From contig CAYQOX010000010.1 in assembly GCA_964419335.1 (NCBI GenBank), forward strand, positions 45,795 through 109,794: a DNA stretch of 64,000 nt, in the 5' to 3' direction. Positions 9,303 through 18,192 of this stretch are shown piece by piece; position 1 is the first letter of the stretch, and the number at the start of each line of letters is the position of its first letter. This DNA is from CAYQOX01 sp964419335. Its GTDB lineage: Bacteria; Hinthialibacterota; Hinthialibacteria; Hinthialibacterales; Hinthialibacteraceae. Under the pieces are notes generated by a model. It ran no database searches. It was not told the DNA's origin and saw only the letters and a program-made list of their open reading frames with translations. A program made the translations under genes and the position numbers.

Positions 9303-10805
9303 TTATGGAAGATTATACAAAGTAGAGTATTTTTTTTCTAAATAGTTAAGGAACGGGAGGGAGGAAGGTTCCCTGCCGGTGATATGTTGGATGAGTTCGG
9401 GGGCGTTCATGCGGCGTCCGAGGTGGTGCACCTGGCGGCGCAGCCATTCAAGCAGCGGTTGGAAGTGGCCTGCTTTTACCTGGTCCCATAGATCCGGGAT
9501 TTCTTGGAGGATCATTTCGAACAATTGGGCGGCATATAAGTTTCCCAAAGTGTAAGTGGGAAAGTAACCAATAAGTCCATGAGACCAATGAATATCCTGA
9601 AGGCAACCCAGGGCATCGTCGGGGACATCCAACCCTAAGTATTGTTTGATTTTTTCATTCCAGAGGGAGGGCACATCTTTCGTTTCTAACTCCCCTTCTA
9701 TGAGGGCGGTTTCGATTTCGAAGCGTAGGATAATGTGCAGATTGTAGGTGCATTCATCCGCCTCGACGCGGATGAAAGAGGGTTCAACTTTGTTGATGGC
9801 TTGGAAAATTTGCTCCGGGGTAATGGAATCCAGGCGCCCGGGAAAATGCTCTTGCAGGGCGGGAGTGTAGTATTGCCAAAAAGCAAGGCTGCGACCAATG
9901 ATATTTTCCCACATGCGCGACTGGGATTCATGCACCCCCAGGGAGATGGCTTCCCCTAGGGTGGTTTTGCGATCTTCGGGGCGAAAGCCTTGTTCATAGA
10001 GAGCATGGCCGCCTTCGTGCATGGAACTGGTCAGGGCGGAAAAGAGTTCTTTGGGGTTCAGCCGGGTGGTGATCCGCACATCGTAGAGGTCAAAACCGGT
10101 GGTGAAAGGATGCACTGATTTATCCTGGCGGCCGGCTTCCAGGTCGAAGCCCATATCTTTGAGGATACGGAGGGTTAAGTTCCATTGGGCCTTTTCATCC
10201 CACTCCCCTTGGGTCCAGGAGGTATCGGGTTGGTGGACAGAGCGTGTGATTTTGTCAATTAAGGTGCTTTGGCGTTGGGAGAGTTCGGCGAAGAGGGGCT
10301 TGAGTTTTTCGACGGTCATGCCGCGTTCGAAGTCTTCGAGCAGGGCATTGTAGGGTGAGCCTTTATAGCCCATAAAATCGGCTTTTTGTTTAGCGAGATC
10401 GACAATTTTTTTGAGATGAGGTTCAAAAAGAGCGTAGTTCCTCTCTTCGCGGGCGTTAACCCATGCTTGGAAGGCAGCGCTGCGGGCTTTGGAGAATTCA
10501 TGGACAAAGGATTCGGGCAGCCGGGTTGAGCGTTGATAATCGTAGAGGGTTTCAGAAACCAATTTCGCTTCATCGGGGCTTAATGCACTGGAATGATCTT
10601 GTAAATGTTGTAAAAGATTGCCGATTTCTTTTGAGGTAAACAAGCGATGGGCTAAGGCCGAAATGGTGGCGAGCTGTTCGCCCCGTCCTGGAGCGGCTTT
10701 GGGTGGCATGTAAGTTTCCTGATCCCAATTCAGAAGGGAGGCAGCTGAATGGAGATCGCGAATTTCGGCTAATTTATGGCGTAATTGTTCTACTTTTTCT
10801 TTCAT
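9303..10805 (-). CDS. M32 family metallocarboxypeptidase (Taq-type)
   Basis: About 500 residues, normal for the family. It cleaves C-terminal residues from peptides with a broad specificity that usually excludes proline and acidic residues. Evidence: the N-terminal helical segment with LLNWDQETYMPPKAAPGRG, the zinc-binding HEGGH (HExxH variant) within SSMHEGGHALYEQG, and the downstream GVHESQSRMWEN Glu ligand motif typical of M32. The C-terminal DIHWSHGLIGYFPTYTLGN is also characteristic. An in-frame TTG at 10820 extends the frame by five codons but has no ribosome binding site. I chose the ATG at 10805. The enzyme is cytosolic, with no signal peptide. It is monocistronic as far as can be seen. 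Confidence 0.93.
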   Translation of the reverse strand: MKEKVEQLRHKLAEIRDLHSAASLLNWDQETYMPPKAAPGRGEQLATISALAHRLFTSKEIGNLLQHLQDHSSALSPDEAKLVSETLYDYQRSTRLPESFVHEFSKARSAAFQAWVNAREERNYALFEPHLKKIVDLAKQKADFMGYKGSPYNALLEDFERGMTVEKLKPLFAELSQRQSTLIDKITRSVHQPDTSWTQGEWDEKAQWNLTLRILKDMGFDLEAGRQDKSVHPFTTGFDLYDVRITTRLNPKELFSALTSSMHEGGHALYEQGFRPEDRKTTLGEAISLGVHESQSRMWENIIGRSLAFWQYYTPALQEHFPGRLDSITPEQIFQAINKVEPSFIRVEADECTYNLHIILRFEIETALIEGELETKDVPSLWNEKIKQYLGLDVPDDALGCLQDIHWSHGLIGYFPTYTLGNLYAAQLFEMILQEIPDLWDQVKAGHFQPLLEWLRRQVHHLGRRMNAPELIQHITGREPSSLPFLNYLEKKYSTLYNLP

Positions 10806-10891
10806 CGTAAAATCGTCCAAGGTTTTTGAGTCAATTTAGTAAGGATGGTTTAGATGGTAGAAGAATCTTCTGTGATTGTGAATATCTACAT

Positions 10892-10921
10892 AAAAAAACA
10901 GCCCCGACGGTGTCAGAGCTG
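10892..10921 (-). terminator. Strong terminator after the small unknown gene
   Basis: On the minus strand, CAGCTCTGAC and GTCGGGGCTG form a 10-bp stem (two G-U pairs) closing a 3-nt loop and followed directly by seven T. It lies 32 bases beyond the stop of the 89-residue gene. Confidence 0.8.
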
Positions 10922-10952
10922 AGGGTCTTCAAATTGATCCAGGTTAAGAAGG

Positions 10953-11222
10953 TTATGCGAACAAATCAACCTGATTCCCTTTTTGGAATGCATTGCCAAG
11001 TCCTGATTGTTGTTGATCAGACTTGGACGATTCGTCACCGCGGGTTACTGCGGCTGCGGTGGATTGGGCCTGAGCAAAAGTGTTGGTTTTTTCCGCCTGA
11101 GCGGTGGATGCTTCAGGTTGGGATTTTGACTCAGGAGTAGAGACTTTGGTGGTATTGTTCTGCACCGAATTGGTATTCGATGTCAAGTTAGGAACCATAC
11201 CCGCCATGATTGGATCAACCAT
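10953..11222 (-). CDS. Small Ser/Thr/Gln-rich protein of unknown function
   Basis: 89 residues with no family that I can name with confidence. It is real by context: AGGAGG lies five bases before the ATG and a strong terminator follows the stop. The composition is low-complexity (Ser, Thr, Gln, Asn, Ala), with no Cys, no membrane span and no signal peptide. Only the first ~10 residues (MVDPIMAGMV) and the last five (QVDLF region) are hydrophobic. The short hydrophobic ends around a disordered middle, with a terminal IDL/VDL-like motif, faintly recall YjfB-type small motility proteins, but that is a weak resemblance. It is a monocistronic unit, divergent from the helicase gene. Confidence 0.65.
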   Translation of the reverse strand: MVDPIMAGMVPNLTSNTNSVQNNTTKVSTPESKSQPEASTAQAEKTNTFAQAQSTAAAVTRGDESSKSDQQQSGLGNAFQKGNQVDLFA

Positions 11223-11547
11223 TGATTCCTCCTTTCGCGAGTCTTTTTATGAAATATGTTATTAAAAAATAAAATTTCCCTTTATTAAAATCGGCAATAC
11301 ATGGAAAAACTTAAGTGTTTGTTCTTAATTTTTATAAAAAAAAATAATTGGTTCGTTCGACACGTGGATTTTTGTTTGTCTGGAGTGAGGGGGAGGTACT
11401 TTTGTCTGAATCAGGATGACCGGGATGGATGGGGAAAAAATGATTTCATGGGTTGAAAAGGCGACCGCTTCTCGTTAGTATCCAACCTCGTGGATCGAGG
11501 CCATTTTGGAGTTGTTTTTTACATTTGTTTTCTATCGAGAATTGACT
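11223..11547. other. Divergent intergenic region with two short repeat motifs
   Basis: 325 bp between the small unknown gene (minus) and the helicase (plus). It carries a 35-bp segment at 11362-11396 that resembles 43321-43354, and a TGTCTGAATCAGGATG-type motif at 11402-11434 that resembles 18009-18052. No coding frame or RNA gene is seen. Confidence 0.5.
11402..11434 (+). repeat. TGTCTGAATCAGGATG-type intergenic repeat, copy 1
   Basis: Sequence TTGTCTGAATCAGGATGACC followed by GGGATGGATGGGG. The same 16-base core recurs at 18009. Similar CTGAATCAGGAT units, often followed by further GGAT repeats, are widespread intergenic repeats in environmental bacterial genomes. Confidence 0.6.
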
Positions 11548-13542
11548 GTGAATCTGAAAACCCATTTAAATCCTCAACAATTAGAAGCGGTTACCCATTT
11601 GCAGGGTCCCTTGTTGGTTTTGGCCGGTGCGGGAAGCGGGAAAACCCGGGTGATTACCTACCGTATCGCTTATCTTATTCATGAACACAATGTGGAACCC
11701 TATCAAATTTTAGGGGTAACTTTTACAAATAAGGCCGCGAGTGAAATGAAACAGCGAGTGATGAAACTGGCAGGGAGAAAAGCGGCCGGGGTTACTCTAT
11801 CGACCTTTCACTCTCTGGGACTGCGAATTTTGCGTGAACATGGGGATCGAATCGGCTACCGGCGTAATTTCACGATTTACAATGAAGGGGATCAACTCTC
11901 GCTGGTGCGGACGCTTTTGCGGGAACATGAGAAACGGAAAGAGAAGTTTGATGCGGGAATATTGCTTTCGCGGATTAGTAGTTATAAAGACAATCTAATC
12001 CATGGGAAAGCGGAAGTTCCGGTATTTAATGATAAATACGATCTTGTCTTCCAGGATATTTTTCAGCGTTATCAAAGTTCGTTGCGGGCATGCCAAGCGG
12101 TGGATTTCGATGATTTGATCCTCCTACCGATTCAATTGTTTGAAAAACACTCGGACGTGCTGGATATCTACGCCAACCGTTTTAAGCATATTCTTGTGGA
12201 TGAATACCAGGATACCAACGATGGGCAGTGCCGATTTATGGCGATGTTGTCGTCAAAGAATCGTAACATTTGCGTAGTGGGTGATGACGATCAGAGTATT
12301 TATGGATGGCGGGGAGCGCAGGTTAGGAATATTCTTCAGTTTGAGAAAGAATACCGCAATGCCAAAGTGATAAAACTGGAGCAAAACTACCGCTCGACCC
12401 AAGTGATTTTGGATGCGGCTTATCATGTGATAAAAAATAATTACACACGGCAAGAAAAACGCTTGTGGACGCAACGCGGACGGGGGCGGAATATCGACGC
12501 ATTTGTCGCGAATGATGAGAATGATGAAGCTAAGACAATTGCCTGGCGTTTGAGAACGATTCAGGAACGAACGCAGGCGCGTTGGTCAGATTTTGCCGTG
12601 CTTTACCGCAGTAATGTTCAGTCACGGGCGTTGGAGACGGCGTTCCGCATTTCGAAAATCCCTTACACCGTAGCGGGCGGGTATGAGTTCTTCGAGCGAA
12701 AAGAAGTCAAAGATTTGGTGTCTTATTTGCGGGTAATTCATAATCCCCATGATGATTTGAACTTACTTCGTATATTGAATTATCCACGCCGGGGGATTGG
12801 GGACAGCACTACAGTGAAACTGAGTGAGCAAGCCCAGAGAGAAGGCGTCTGTATGTATGAGATGCTGAAGAAGCATTGTCATAATACCAACTTAAGCAAA
12901 ACCGCTCGCAAGGGAATGCATGAATTCATCGAGATGGTAGATCATCTTCATCAAAAGAGTAAAGTGACGGCCGTGCCGGTGCTGGTACGTGAAGTGATTG
13001 AGAAAAGCCGTTATCGGGAGGAATTGGAGCGTACGATTGAAGATCCCATGACCGCGCAGATGAAAATCGAAATGGTGGAAGAGATGGCCTCGGCGGCGGC
13101 TTCTTTTGAGGAACAAGAAGAAAAGGGGACATTGATCAACTTTATTGATTCCATCTCCTTGGGAGATGAGCCGGGGAATAATGCGAAAAAGAAGCCTTTT
13201 GAGAATTCGGTGCTGCTTGCGACTTTGCATAGTGCGAAAGGCTTGGAGTTTCCCTACCTCTTTTTATGTGGGATGGAAGAAGACCTGCTTCCTCACGCGC
13301 GCTCGGTGGGAGACAATAATGAGATTGATGAGGAACGCCGGCTTTGTTATGTGGGCATCACTCGGGCGCAGGTGCATTTGACATTGAGTTTTGCCCAAGA
13401 GCGTACCAAATTTGGACGAAAAAGACGCCGTACCCCTTCCCGTTTTCTTAAAGAAATTCCCGAAGCCTTTCTATGCAAGCAATTCAGCCACAGCCCTCAT
13501 TTCTTCGACAAACAGCAAATCAAACATGTGATCGAAGAATAA
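11548..13542 (+). CDS. UvrD/PcrA/Rep-family ATP-dependent 3'-5' DNA helicase
   Basis: Superfamily 1 helicase for DNA repair, replication restart or plasmid replication. All motifs are present: the Q-motif LNPQQLEAV, Walker A AGAGSGKTR, motif Ia TFTNKAASEMKQRV, Walker B DEYQDTN, motif III GDDDQSIYGWRGA, motif IV LEQNYRST, motif V LATLHSAKGLEFP and motif VI EERRLCYVGITRAQ. The frame is open to a TTG at 11506 (preceded by GAGG), which would add an unusual hydrophobic dodecapeptide. The GTG at 11548 gives the typical short N terminus before the Q-motif and is preferred, though its ribosome binding site is weak. At about 665 residues it is slightly shorter than PcrA and lacks the extended C-terminal Tudor-like region. 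UvrD versus PcrA cannot be decided. Confidence 0.93.
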   Translation: MNLKTHLNPQQLEAVTHLQGPLLVLAGAGSGKTRVITYRIAYLIHEHNVEPYQILGVTFTNKAASEMKQRVMKLAGRKAAGVTLSTFHSLGLRILREHGDRIGYRRNFTIYNEGDQLSLVRTLLREHEKRKEKFDAGILLSRISSYKDNLIHGKAEVPVFNDKYDLVFQDIFQRYQSSLRACQAVDFDDLILLPIQLFEKHSDVLDIYANRFKHILVDEYQDTNDGQCRFMAMLSSKNRNICVVGDDDQSIYGWRGAQVRNILQFEKEYRNAKVIKLEQNYRSTQVILDAAYHVIKNNYTRQEKRLWTQRGRGRNIDAFVANDENDEAKTIAWRLRTIQERTQARWSDFAVLYRSNVQSRALETAFRISKIPYTVAGGYEFFERKEVKDLVSYLRVIHNPHDDLNLLRILNYPRRGIGDSTTVKLSEQAQREGVCMYEMLKKHCHNTNLSKTARKGMHEFIEMVDHLHQKSKVTAVPVLVREVIEKSRYREELERTIEDPMTAQMKIEMVEEMASAAASFEEQEEKGTLINFIDSISLGDEPGNNAKKKPFENSVLLATLHSAKGLEFPYLFLCGMEEDLLPHARSVGDNNEIDEERRLCYVGITRAQVHLTLSFAQERTKFGRKRRRTPSRFLKEIPEAFLCKQFSHSPHFFDKQQIKHVIEE

Positions 13543-13618
13543 TTTCTTTCTGAATCCCATCATACTGTACAATTTGTAAGCCAGCGTCGAGAAGGCGGAA
13601 GTAAAATGCATTTTCGCA

Positions 13619-13647
13619 TGTTCAAGCGGGTGGTATTGTAATATAAT
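13619..13647 (+). promoter_or_regulatory. Candidate promoter for the ABC transporter genes
   Basis: A perfect -10 box TATAAT (13642-13647) lies 17 bp after TGTTCA, a poor -35. It lies 50 bases upstream of the ATPase start. Confidence 0.35.
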
Positions 13648-13696
13648 AATACGATTTGTTGGGAGTTCGGAGTTTCAATAGAAAAGGAGCCATGCG

Positions 13697-14461
13697 TTGA
13701 TCAAAGTTGAAAACTATCATAAGACTTATCGTGAAACGGTCGCGGTTGAAGACTTGAGTTTCGAGGTCAAGCCCGGAGAGATTCTTGGTTTGGTTGGGCC
13801 TAACGGGGCGGGAAAAACGACGACCCTACGTGCGATCTGCGGAATCATTCCACCTACGATGGGGACATTAACGATTGCGGATTATGATATCACAGAACAA
13901 CCGGTGGAAGCGAAACGCCGCATTGCCTTCATTCCCGATGATCCCAATTTGTTTGAATCGTTGACGATATGGGAGCACCTGCAATTTATGGCGTCCGTTT
14001 ATGAGATTGAAGATTTTGAAGAGAAGGCGGAAATGTTACTGGAGCAATTCGACCTTATGGAAAAGCGAAATACGATTGCACAGGAGCTTTCGCGGGGCAT
14101 GCAGCAAAAAGTGGCGATCTGCTGTGCCTATCTGCATAATCCACGAGTGTTGCTTTATGACGAGCCGCTTACAGGGTTGGATCCACGGGCGATTCGAACT
14201 TTAAATCAATCCATTAAGCAGAGAGCGGAGGAAGGGGCGGCGATCATCGTCAGTTCGCATTTGCTTTCGCTGGTCGAGCATCAGTGCACGCATATTTTGA
14301 TCCTGCATCATGGGAAAACCTTGTTTTTTGGAACCATGGAAGAAATCTGGAAAACCTTTGGGGCGGATGATAAGGACGCGACTTTGGAGGAGATGTTTTT
14401 CCGGGCTACCGAGGGAGACCTGGAAGCGATGGATTTATCACGAATCGAGACAAAATCATGA
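13697..14461 (+). CDS. ABC transporter ATP-binding protein
   Basis: 254 residues, the cytoplasmic motor of an ABC exporter. Walker A GPNGAGKTT lies at about 34-42. Then come the Q-loop region (FIPDDPNLFESLTIWEHL), the signature LSRGMQQK, Walker B VLLYDEPLTGLD and the H-loop SSHLL. The sequence type matches the subfamily of drug, bacteriocin or lantibiotic-type and ABC-2-like exporters. The start is a TTG at 13697 with AAGGAG seven bases upstream. The nearby ATG at 13692 is out of frame. The gene ends in a 4-bp ATGA overlap with the permease gene, so the two are translationally coupled. The substrate is unknown. Confidence 0.93.
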   Translation: MIKVENYHKTYRETVAVEDLSFEVKPGEILGLVGPNGAGKTTTLRAICGIIPPTMGTLTIADYDITEQPVEAKRRIAFIPDDPNLFESLTIWEHLQFMASVYEIEDFEEKAEMLLEQFDLMEKRNTIAQELSRGMQQKVAICCAYLHNPRVLLYDEPLTGLDPRAIRTLNQSIKQRAEEGAAIIVSSHLLSLVEHQCTHILILHHGKTLFFGTMEEIWKTFGADDKDATLEEMFFRATEGDLEAMDLSRIETKS

Positions 14462-16104
14462 TGCATCCCGCGTTAATCCACCTGATTCGATTGCAATACC
14501 GGGGAAAAATCAGAAACGGGATTCAGAAGTTGAAAACGCTGCGGGGGGCGTTTTACTTTGTGATGATGCTGTTGATGTTTGGTTTTTGGCTGGGGCCGCA
14601 AATTGCGGTGATGATCATGCAAGCGAACGAGAACCCAGAGCGGTTCAGGCAATCGGCGGAAAATTTCCGTTTATTTTTTCCCTATGGGATGTTGGTTTTT
14701 TGTTTGGCGTCGGTGGTTTTCAGTTCGGCGGAAAAAGCGATTTACTTTAAGCCAAATGAAATTGATTTTCTGTTTCCCGGTCCCTTTCACCGGCGAGAAT
14801 TGTTGATTTATAAGATCATCACTTTATTGATTGGGGCCTTGTTCCCTGCCCTTCTCTTTTCCTGTTTTTTGTTACGTTTTGCGCATCACGGGGGCACACT
14901 TTTTGTGGGGGCTTATTTGGCGTTATGTTTTATGATGCTGTTTGGGATGCTTATGCTGCTGATTCGGCACAGCATCTCTCAGCGAGCGTTTACAACCCTG
15001 CGTCAAGTGTTGCTAGGGGTCATTGTGTTCTTGTTGGGGGTGGCGGGGTATCTTGTTTTGGTGAAAATTGAAGCGCAAACCTTGTGGCAGGGGATCAAGC
15101 AGTTTCCCGAGACGCGCTGGGGTGAGATTCTCTTGTTTCCATTTTTGAGTTACAGCAACACCATGATGGCGGAAAGTTTGGGTGAATTTGTTATGTGGGG
15201 GACGGCGGCGCTGGGGTTGAATGTGATTCTTTTGGGATTGATTATACGTCTCGATACGAATTTTCTGGAAACCGCTTTGCATATTAGCCGCAAGATCTAT
15301 CAACGCTCGAAGGCGGCGAAGAAATCAGGGCGGGTAGCTGTTTTTAAAACGAAAAAAGAAGCTAAACGTTCTTTTCCAATGTTACCGCGATGGGGTGGAA
15401 GCGGGCCAATTCTTTGGCGCCAGATTTTGAGTGCGTTTCGAAATTCGAAAAATGTCCTGTTTATGATTCCTTTGTTTTTAATTATTGTGTTTCCGATTTT
15501 GATTAGAAACAGGGAGATCGGCCAAGGTGAGATATGGGGGTTTTTGGGACTCATTTTGTGGATGTCGATCTTTTTTACCCAGTGGGTGGCTTTTGATTTT
15601 CGAGCAGAAATTGATCGAATGGAATGGTTGAAGCAGCTGCCGATTTCTTCCATGGCGGCGGCGTTAGGGGAGATTCTTGTGCCTACGTGTATTTATGTGG
15701 CCTTGGAATTATTGTTATTGGGGGGAATTGCGATTCTACAACCGGAAGCGGCGCTCACTTTTTTAACGGCGATGGTCTTTATTATTCCGGTGAATTTCAT
15801 GATTTTTGGGGTAGAGAATTTTGTCTTTTTGTTGTTCCCGGTTCGAATGGTGCAAACAACCCCCGGGGATTTTCAGCATATGGGACGGATCATGTTATTC
15901 TTTTTGTTGAAGTTGATTGTGATTTTGTTGGCCTTGGGCCTCGCAGCATTGTTGGGAATATTCTTTTATTTTCTCTTTTTAAAATCCATGTTGATGGGGA
16001 TTATTGGAGCATGGATCATGTTAGTGTTATGTGCTCTCGCCTTTCTTCCGTTGACGGCGTGGGCGTATAATCGTTTTGATGTCAGTGTGCATACACCCAC
16101 TTAA
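14458..16104 (+). CDS. ABC exporter permease (putative ABC exporter family)
   Basis: 548 residues with about 12 hydrophobic segments arranged in two similar halves. It matches the putative ABC exporter permease family. A typical feature is the segment after the second span, YFKPNEIDFLFPGPF-HRRELLIYK, which marks a conserved cytoplasmic motif in this family. It forms the membrane channel for the ATPase encoded immediately upstream, with a 4-bp overlap. A basic, low-hydrophobicity cytoplasmic stretch (about 275-315, rich in Lys and Arg) separates the two halves. The cargo is not known and no accessory or substrate gene is adjacent. The next gene, a GH97 enzyme, follows after 23 bases and could be cotranscribed. 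Confidence 0.88.
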   Translation: MMHPALIHLIRLQYRGKIRNGIQKLKTLRGAFYFVMMLLMFGFWLGPQIAVMIMQANENPERFRQSAENFRLFFPYGMLVFCLASVVFSSAEKAIYFKPNEIDFLFPGPFHRRELLIYKIITLLIGALFPALLFSCFLLRFAHHGGTLFVGAYLALCFMMLFGMLMLLIRHSISQRAFTTLRQVLLGVIVFLLGVAGYLVLVKIEAQTLWQGIKQFPETRWGEILLFPFLSYSNTMMAESLGEFVMWGTAALGLNVILLGLIIRLDTNFLETALHISRKIYQRSKAAKKSGRVAVFKTKKEAKRSFPMLPRWGGSGPILWRQILSAFRNSKNVLFMIPLFLIIVFPILIRNREIGQGEIWGFLGLILWMSIFFTQWVAFDFRAEIDRMEWLKQLPISSMAAALGEILVPTCIYVALELLLLGGIAILQPEAALTFLTAMVFIIPVNFMIFGVENFVFLLFPVRMVQTTPGDFQHMGRIMLFFLLKLIVILLALGLAALLGIFFYFLFLKSMLMGIIGAWIMLVLCALAFLPLTAWAYNRFDVSVHTPT

Positions 16105-16127
16105 AGAAAAAGGAGTAAAGTTCTTCC

Positions 16128-18005
16128 ATGAAAGTGCGAATTTTTTTGTTTGTTCTACTTGTAAGCGTTATAGCGAGTTCGGGGCTTTGGGCACGTCCTA
16201 TTGCTCTTGAGTCTCCAGATGGAAGTCTCACTTTGAATTTGGTTATTAAGGAAGATGGAGAGAAGCAAGGGCTTTTTTACAATTTGCAAAAAAAGAGAAA
16301 GCGCATTCTTGAGGATTCTCGGCTGGGGTTGCAATGGGAAGGCGAACCAGACCTCGCTTTTGATTTTACGATGGAGAAGGTTCGGAGTCAACAAGGGAAT
16401 CAAACCTACCGACCGGAGTATGGAGAGCGTTCGACGATTCAGGACACTTACAGTCAAGGCATAATTACGTATCAAGAGAAAAGTTCTCCGCAGCGGAAAC
16501 TTACGCTGGTGATACGGATGTATGATGAGGGGGCCGCGTTTCGTTATCAAGTTGAGCGGGAGAAAAATTCGGAGTATACCCTAACAGAGGAGCTGACTGA
16601 ATTTCGCTTTCCGAAGGGAACGATGGTGTATGAAGAACATGGCACGGAGGGGAAATATCACCATGTGAAGGTTTCTGAAGTGCAGCCGAGGTGCGAGATG
16701 CCGTTGACGGCGGAGATCGGCGAAGAGGCTTTGGCTTGTATTATGGAAGCGAATGTGCAAAATCATCCCACGGCCAAACTCTCTCCCGGGGAGCACTCGC
16801 AAAGTTTGCGGATTGACTTGGATGGGGAAGCTCACTATGAAGGGGGAAATTATGTATCGCCCTGGCGGGTGATTATGGTAGGTGAGACTCCAGGGGATTT
16901 GGTCGAACAAAATGATTTGCTTTTCAATTTAAATGCGCCCAATGGGTTGAGTGATACATCATGGATAAAACCCGGAACCGTGATTCGGTGTATTCGGTTG
17001 AACACCGAGTGGGGTAAAAAATATATCGACTTTGCGGATCAGTTCAATATTGACTATGTTCATTTTGATGCGGGATGGTATGGTCCAGAACGGGAGGAGG
17101 ATTCCGACGCGAGAACTCCAAAGGAGGATCTCGACATCAAGCATCTGATCAAGTACGCGGAGGAGCGAAATATCGGGATCAGTGTGTATGTGAACCGGAT
17201 TGCGTTGGAAAAGCAGATTGATGAGATTTTCCCGCTTTATGAAGAATGGGGGATTAAAGCGGTGAAGTTTGGTTTTGTGCGAGTGGGAAAACAAGAACCT
17301 ATGAAATGGCTGGTGGAGGCAGTGCGAAAAGCGGCAGAACATCGGCTCATGGTGGATATCCATGATTCGTACCGTCCCTCGGGTTTGAGCCGAACTTATC
17401 CCAACTTAATGACTCAAGAAGGAATTCGCGGTAATGAGCATATGCCCACCTCGGAGCATAACGTTACTCTGCCCTTCACGCGCTACCCCGCAGGGGCGGG
17501 GGATTATACGATTTGTTATTACAGCGACCGGTTGAAAACCACCCATGCGCATCAGCTGGCGGCTTCGATCGTGTTTTATAGCCCTTTGAAATTTCTTTTC
17601 TGGTATGACACACCCGATGAATATCAGGGAGAAGAAGAGATTACGTTGTTTAAGCATTTACCCAGTGTGTGGAACGATACCCGGGTATTGCACGGGAAAA
17701 TCGGGGATTATGTTTGTATCGCCCGTAAGAATGCGCTGGATTGGTTTATTGGGGCAATGAGCGATGAAAACCCGCGGGAATTGGAGATCCCGCTGACGTT
17801 CCTTGATTCGGATAAGACCTATACCGCGTCTATTTATTCCGATGATCTGGAGAATGAAGAAAGCCGGACAAAGGTGAAAAGCGAACAATGGCTGGTGACG
17901 AATGAGACGGTGATCAAGGCTTCCTTGGCACCCAACGGGGGACAAGCGATTTATATTAGGCCGGCCAAGAAGAGTGAGCGGGAGGAACTAGAGGCTTATC
18001 GATGA
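16128..18005 (+). CDS. Secreted GH97 family alpha-glycosidase
   Basis: 625 residues with a signal peptide (about 1-22, FVLLVSVIASSGLWA). GH97 layout: an N-terminal beta-sandwich opening with IALESPDGSLTLNL, a central (beta/alpha)8 barrel with FNIDYVHFDAGWYG, VKFGFVRVG, MVDIHDSYRPSG and TYPNLMTQEGIRGNEHM, and a C-terminal beta domain. The family hydrolyses alpha-glucosides or alpha-galactosides. The retaining members use an Asp nucleophile on the barrel strand that reads VKFGF here, and this protein has Gly there. The Glu residues of QEGIRGNE are kept, which fits the inverting (SusB-like) type. That is inference from family knowledge. It follows the ABC permease by 23 bases with an AAAGGAG site, and no SusC/D pair is nearby. 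Confidence 0.92.
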   Translation: MKVRIFLFVLLVSVIASSGLWARPIALESPDGSLTLNLVIKEDGEKQGLFYNLQKKRKRILEDSRLGLQWEGEPDLAFDFTMEKVRSQQGNQTYRPEYGERSTIQDTYSQGIITYQEKSSPQRKLTLVIRMYDEGAAFRYQVEREKNSEYTLTEELTEFRFPKGTMVYEEHGTEGKYHHVKVSEVQPRCEMPLTAEIGEEALACIMEANVQNHPTAKLSPGEHSQSLRIDLDGEAHYEGGNYVSPWRVIMVGETPGDLVEQNDLLFNLNAPNGLSDTSWIKPGTVIRCIRLNTEWGKKYIDFADQFNIDYVHFDAGWYGPEREEDSDARTPKEDLDIKHLIKYAEERNIGISVYVNRIALEKQIDEIFPLYEEWGIKAVKFGFVRVGKQEPMKWLVEAVRKAAEHRLMVDIHDSYRPSGLSRTYPNLMTQEGIRGNEHMPTSEHNVTLPFTRYPAGAGDYTICYYSDRLKTTHAHQLAASIVFYSPLKFLFWYDTPDEYQGEEEITLFKHLPSVWNDTRVLHGKIGDYVCIARKNALDWFIGAMSDENPRELEIPLTFLDSDKTYTASIYSDDLENEESRTKVKSEQWLVTNETVIKASLAPNGGQAIYIRPAKKSEREELEAYR

Positions 18006-18008
18006 ATT

Positions 18009-18052
18009 ATTGTCTGAATCAGGATGGGCGGGATGGGGGGATGAGCAGGATA
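18009..18052 (+). repeat. TGTCTGAATCAGGATG-type intergenic repeat, copy 2
   Basis: TTGTCTGAATCAGGATGGGC, then GGGATGGGG and GATGAGCAGGAT. It shares a 16-base core with 11402-11434 and begins 4 bases after the GH97 stop codon. Confidence 0.6.
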
Positions 18053-18192
18053 ACGGCATGGAGGGATGGGGGGTTTTCATTCTAAGAAACAGTCCTATGA
18101 TTTTTTTAGGGTCGTTTTTTGGTTGAACAAGCTAGCATCTTTTTTTGTATGCTACGTGAATAGATAGACACAATGTAAAGTAGGAGGGAACT

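Noticed and set aside
18133..18154. Inverted repeat TAGCAT/ATGCTA upstream of the aldo/keto reductase as an operator
   Set aside because: Only 6-bp arms, and no matching regulator gene nearby. Mentioned in the gene entry but not listed as a site.
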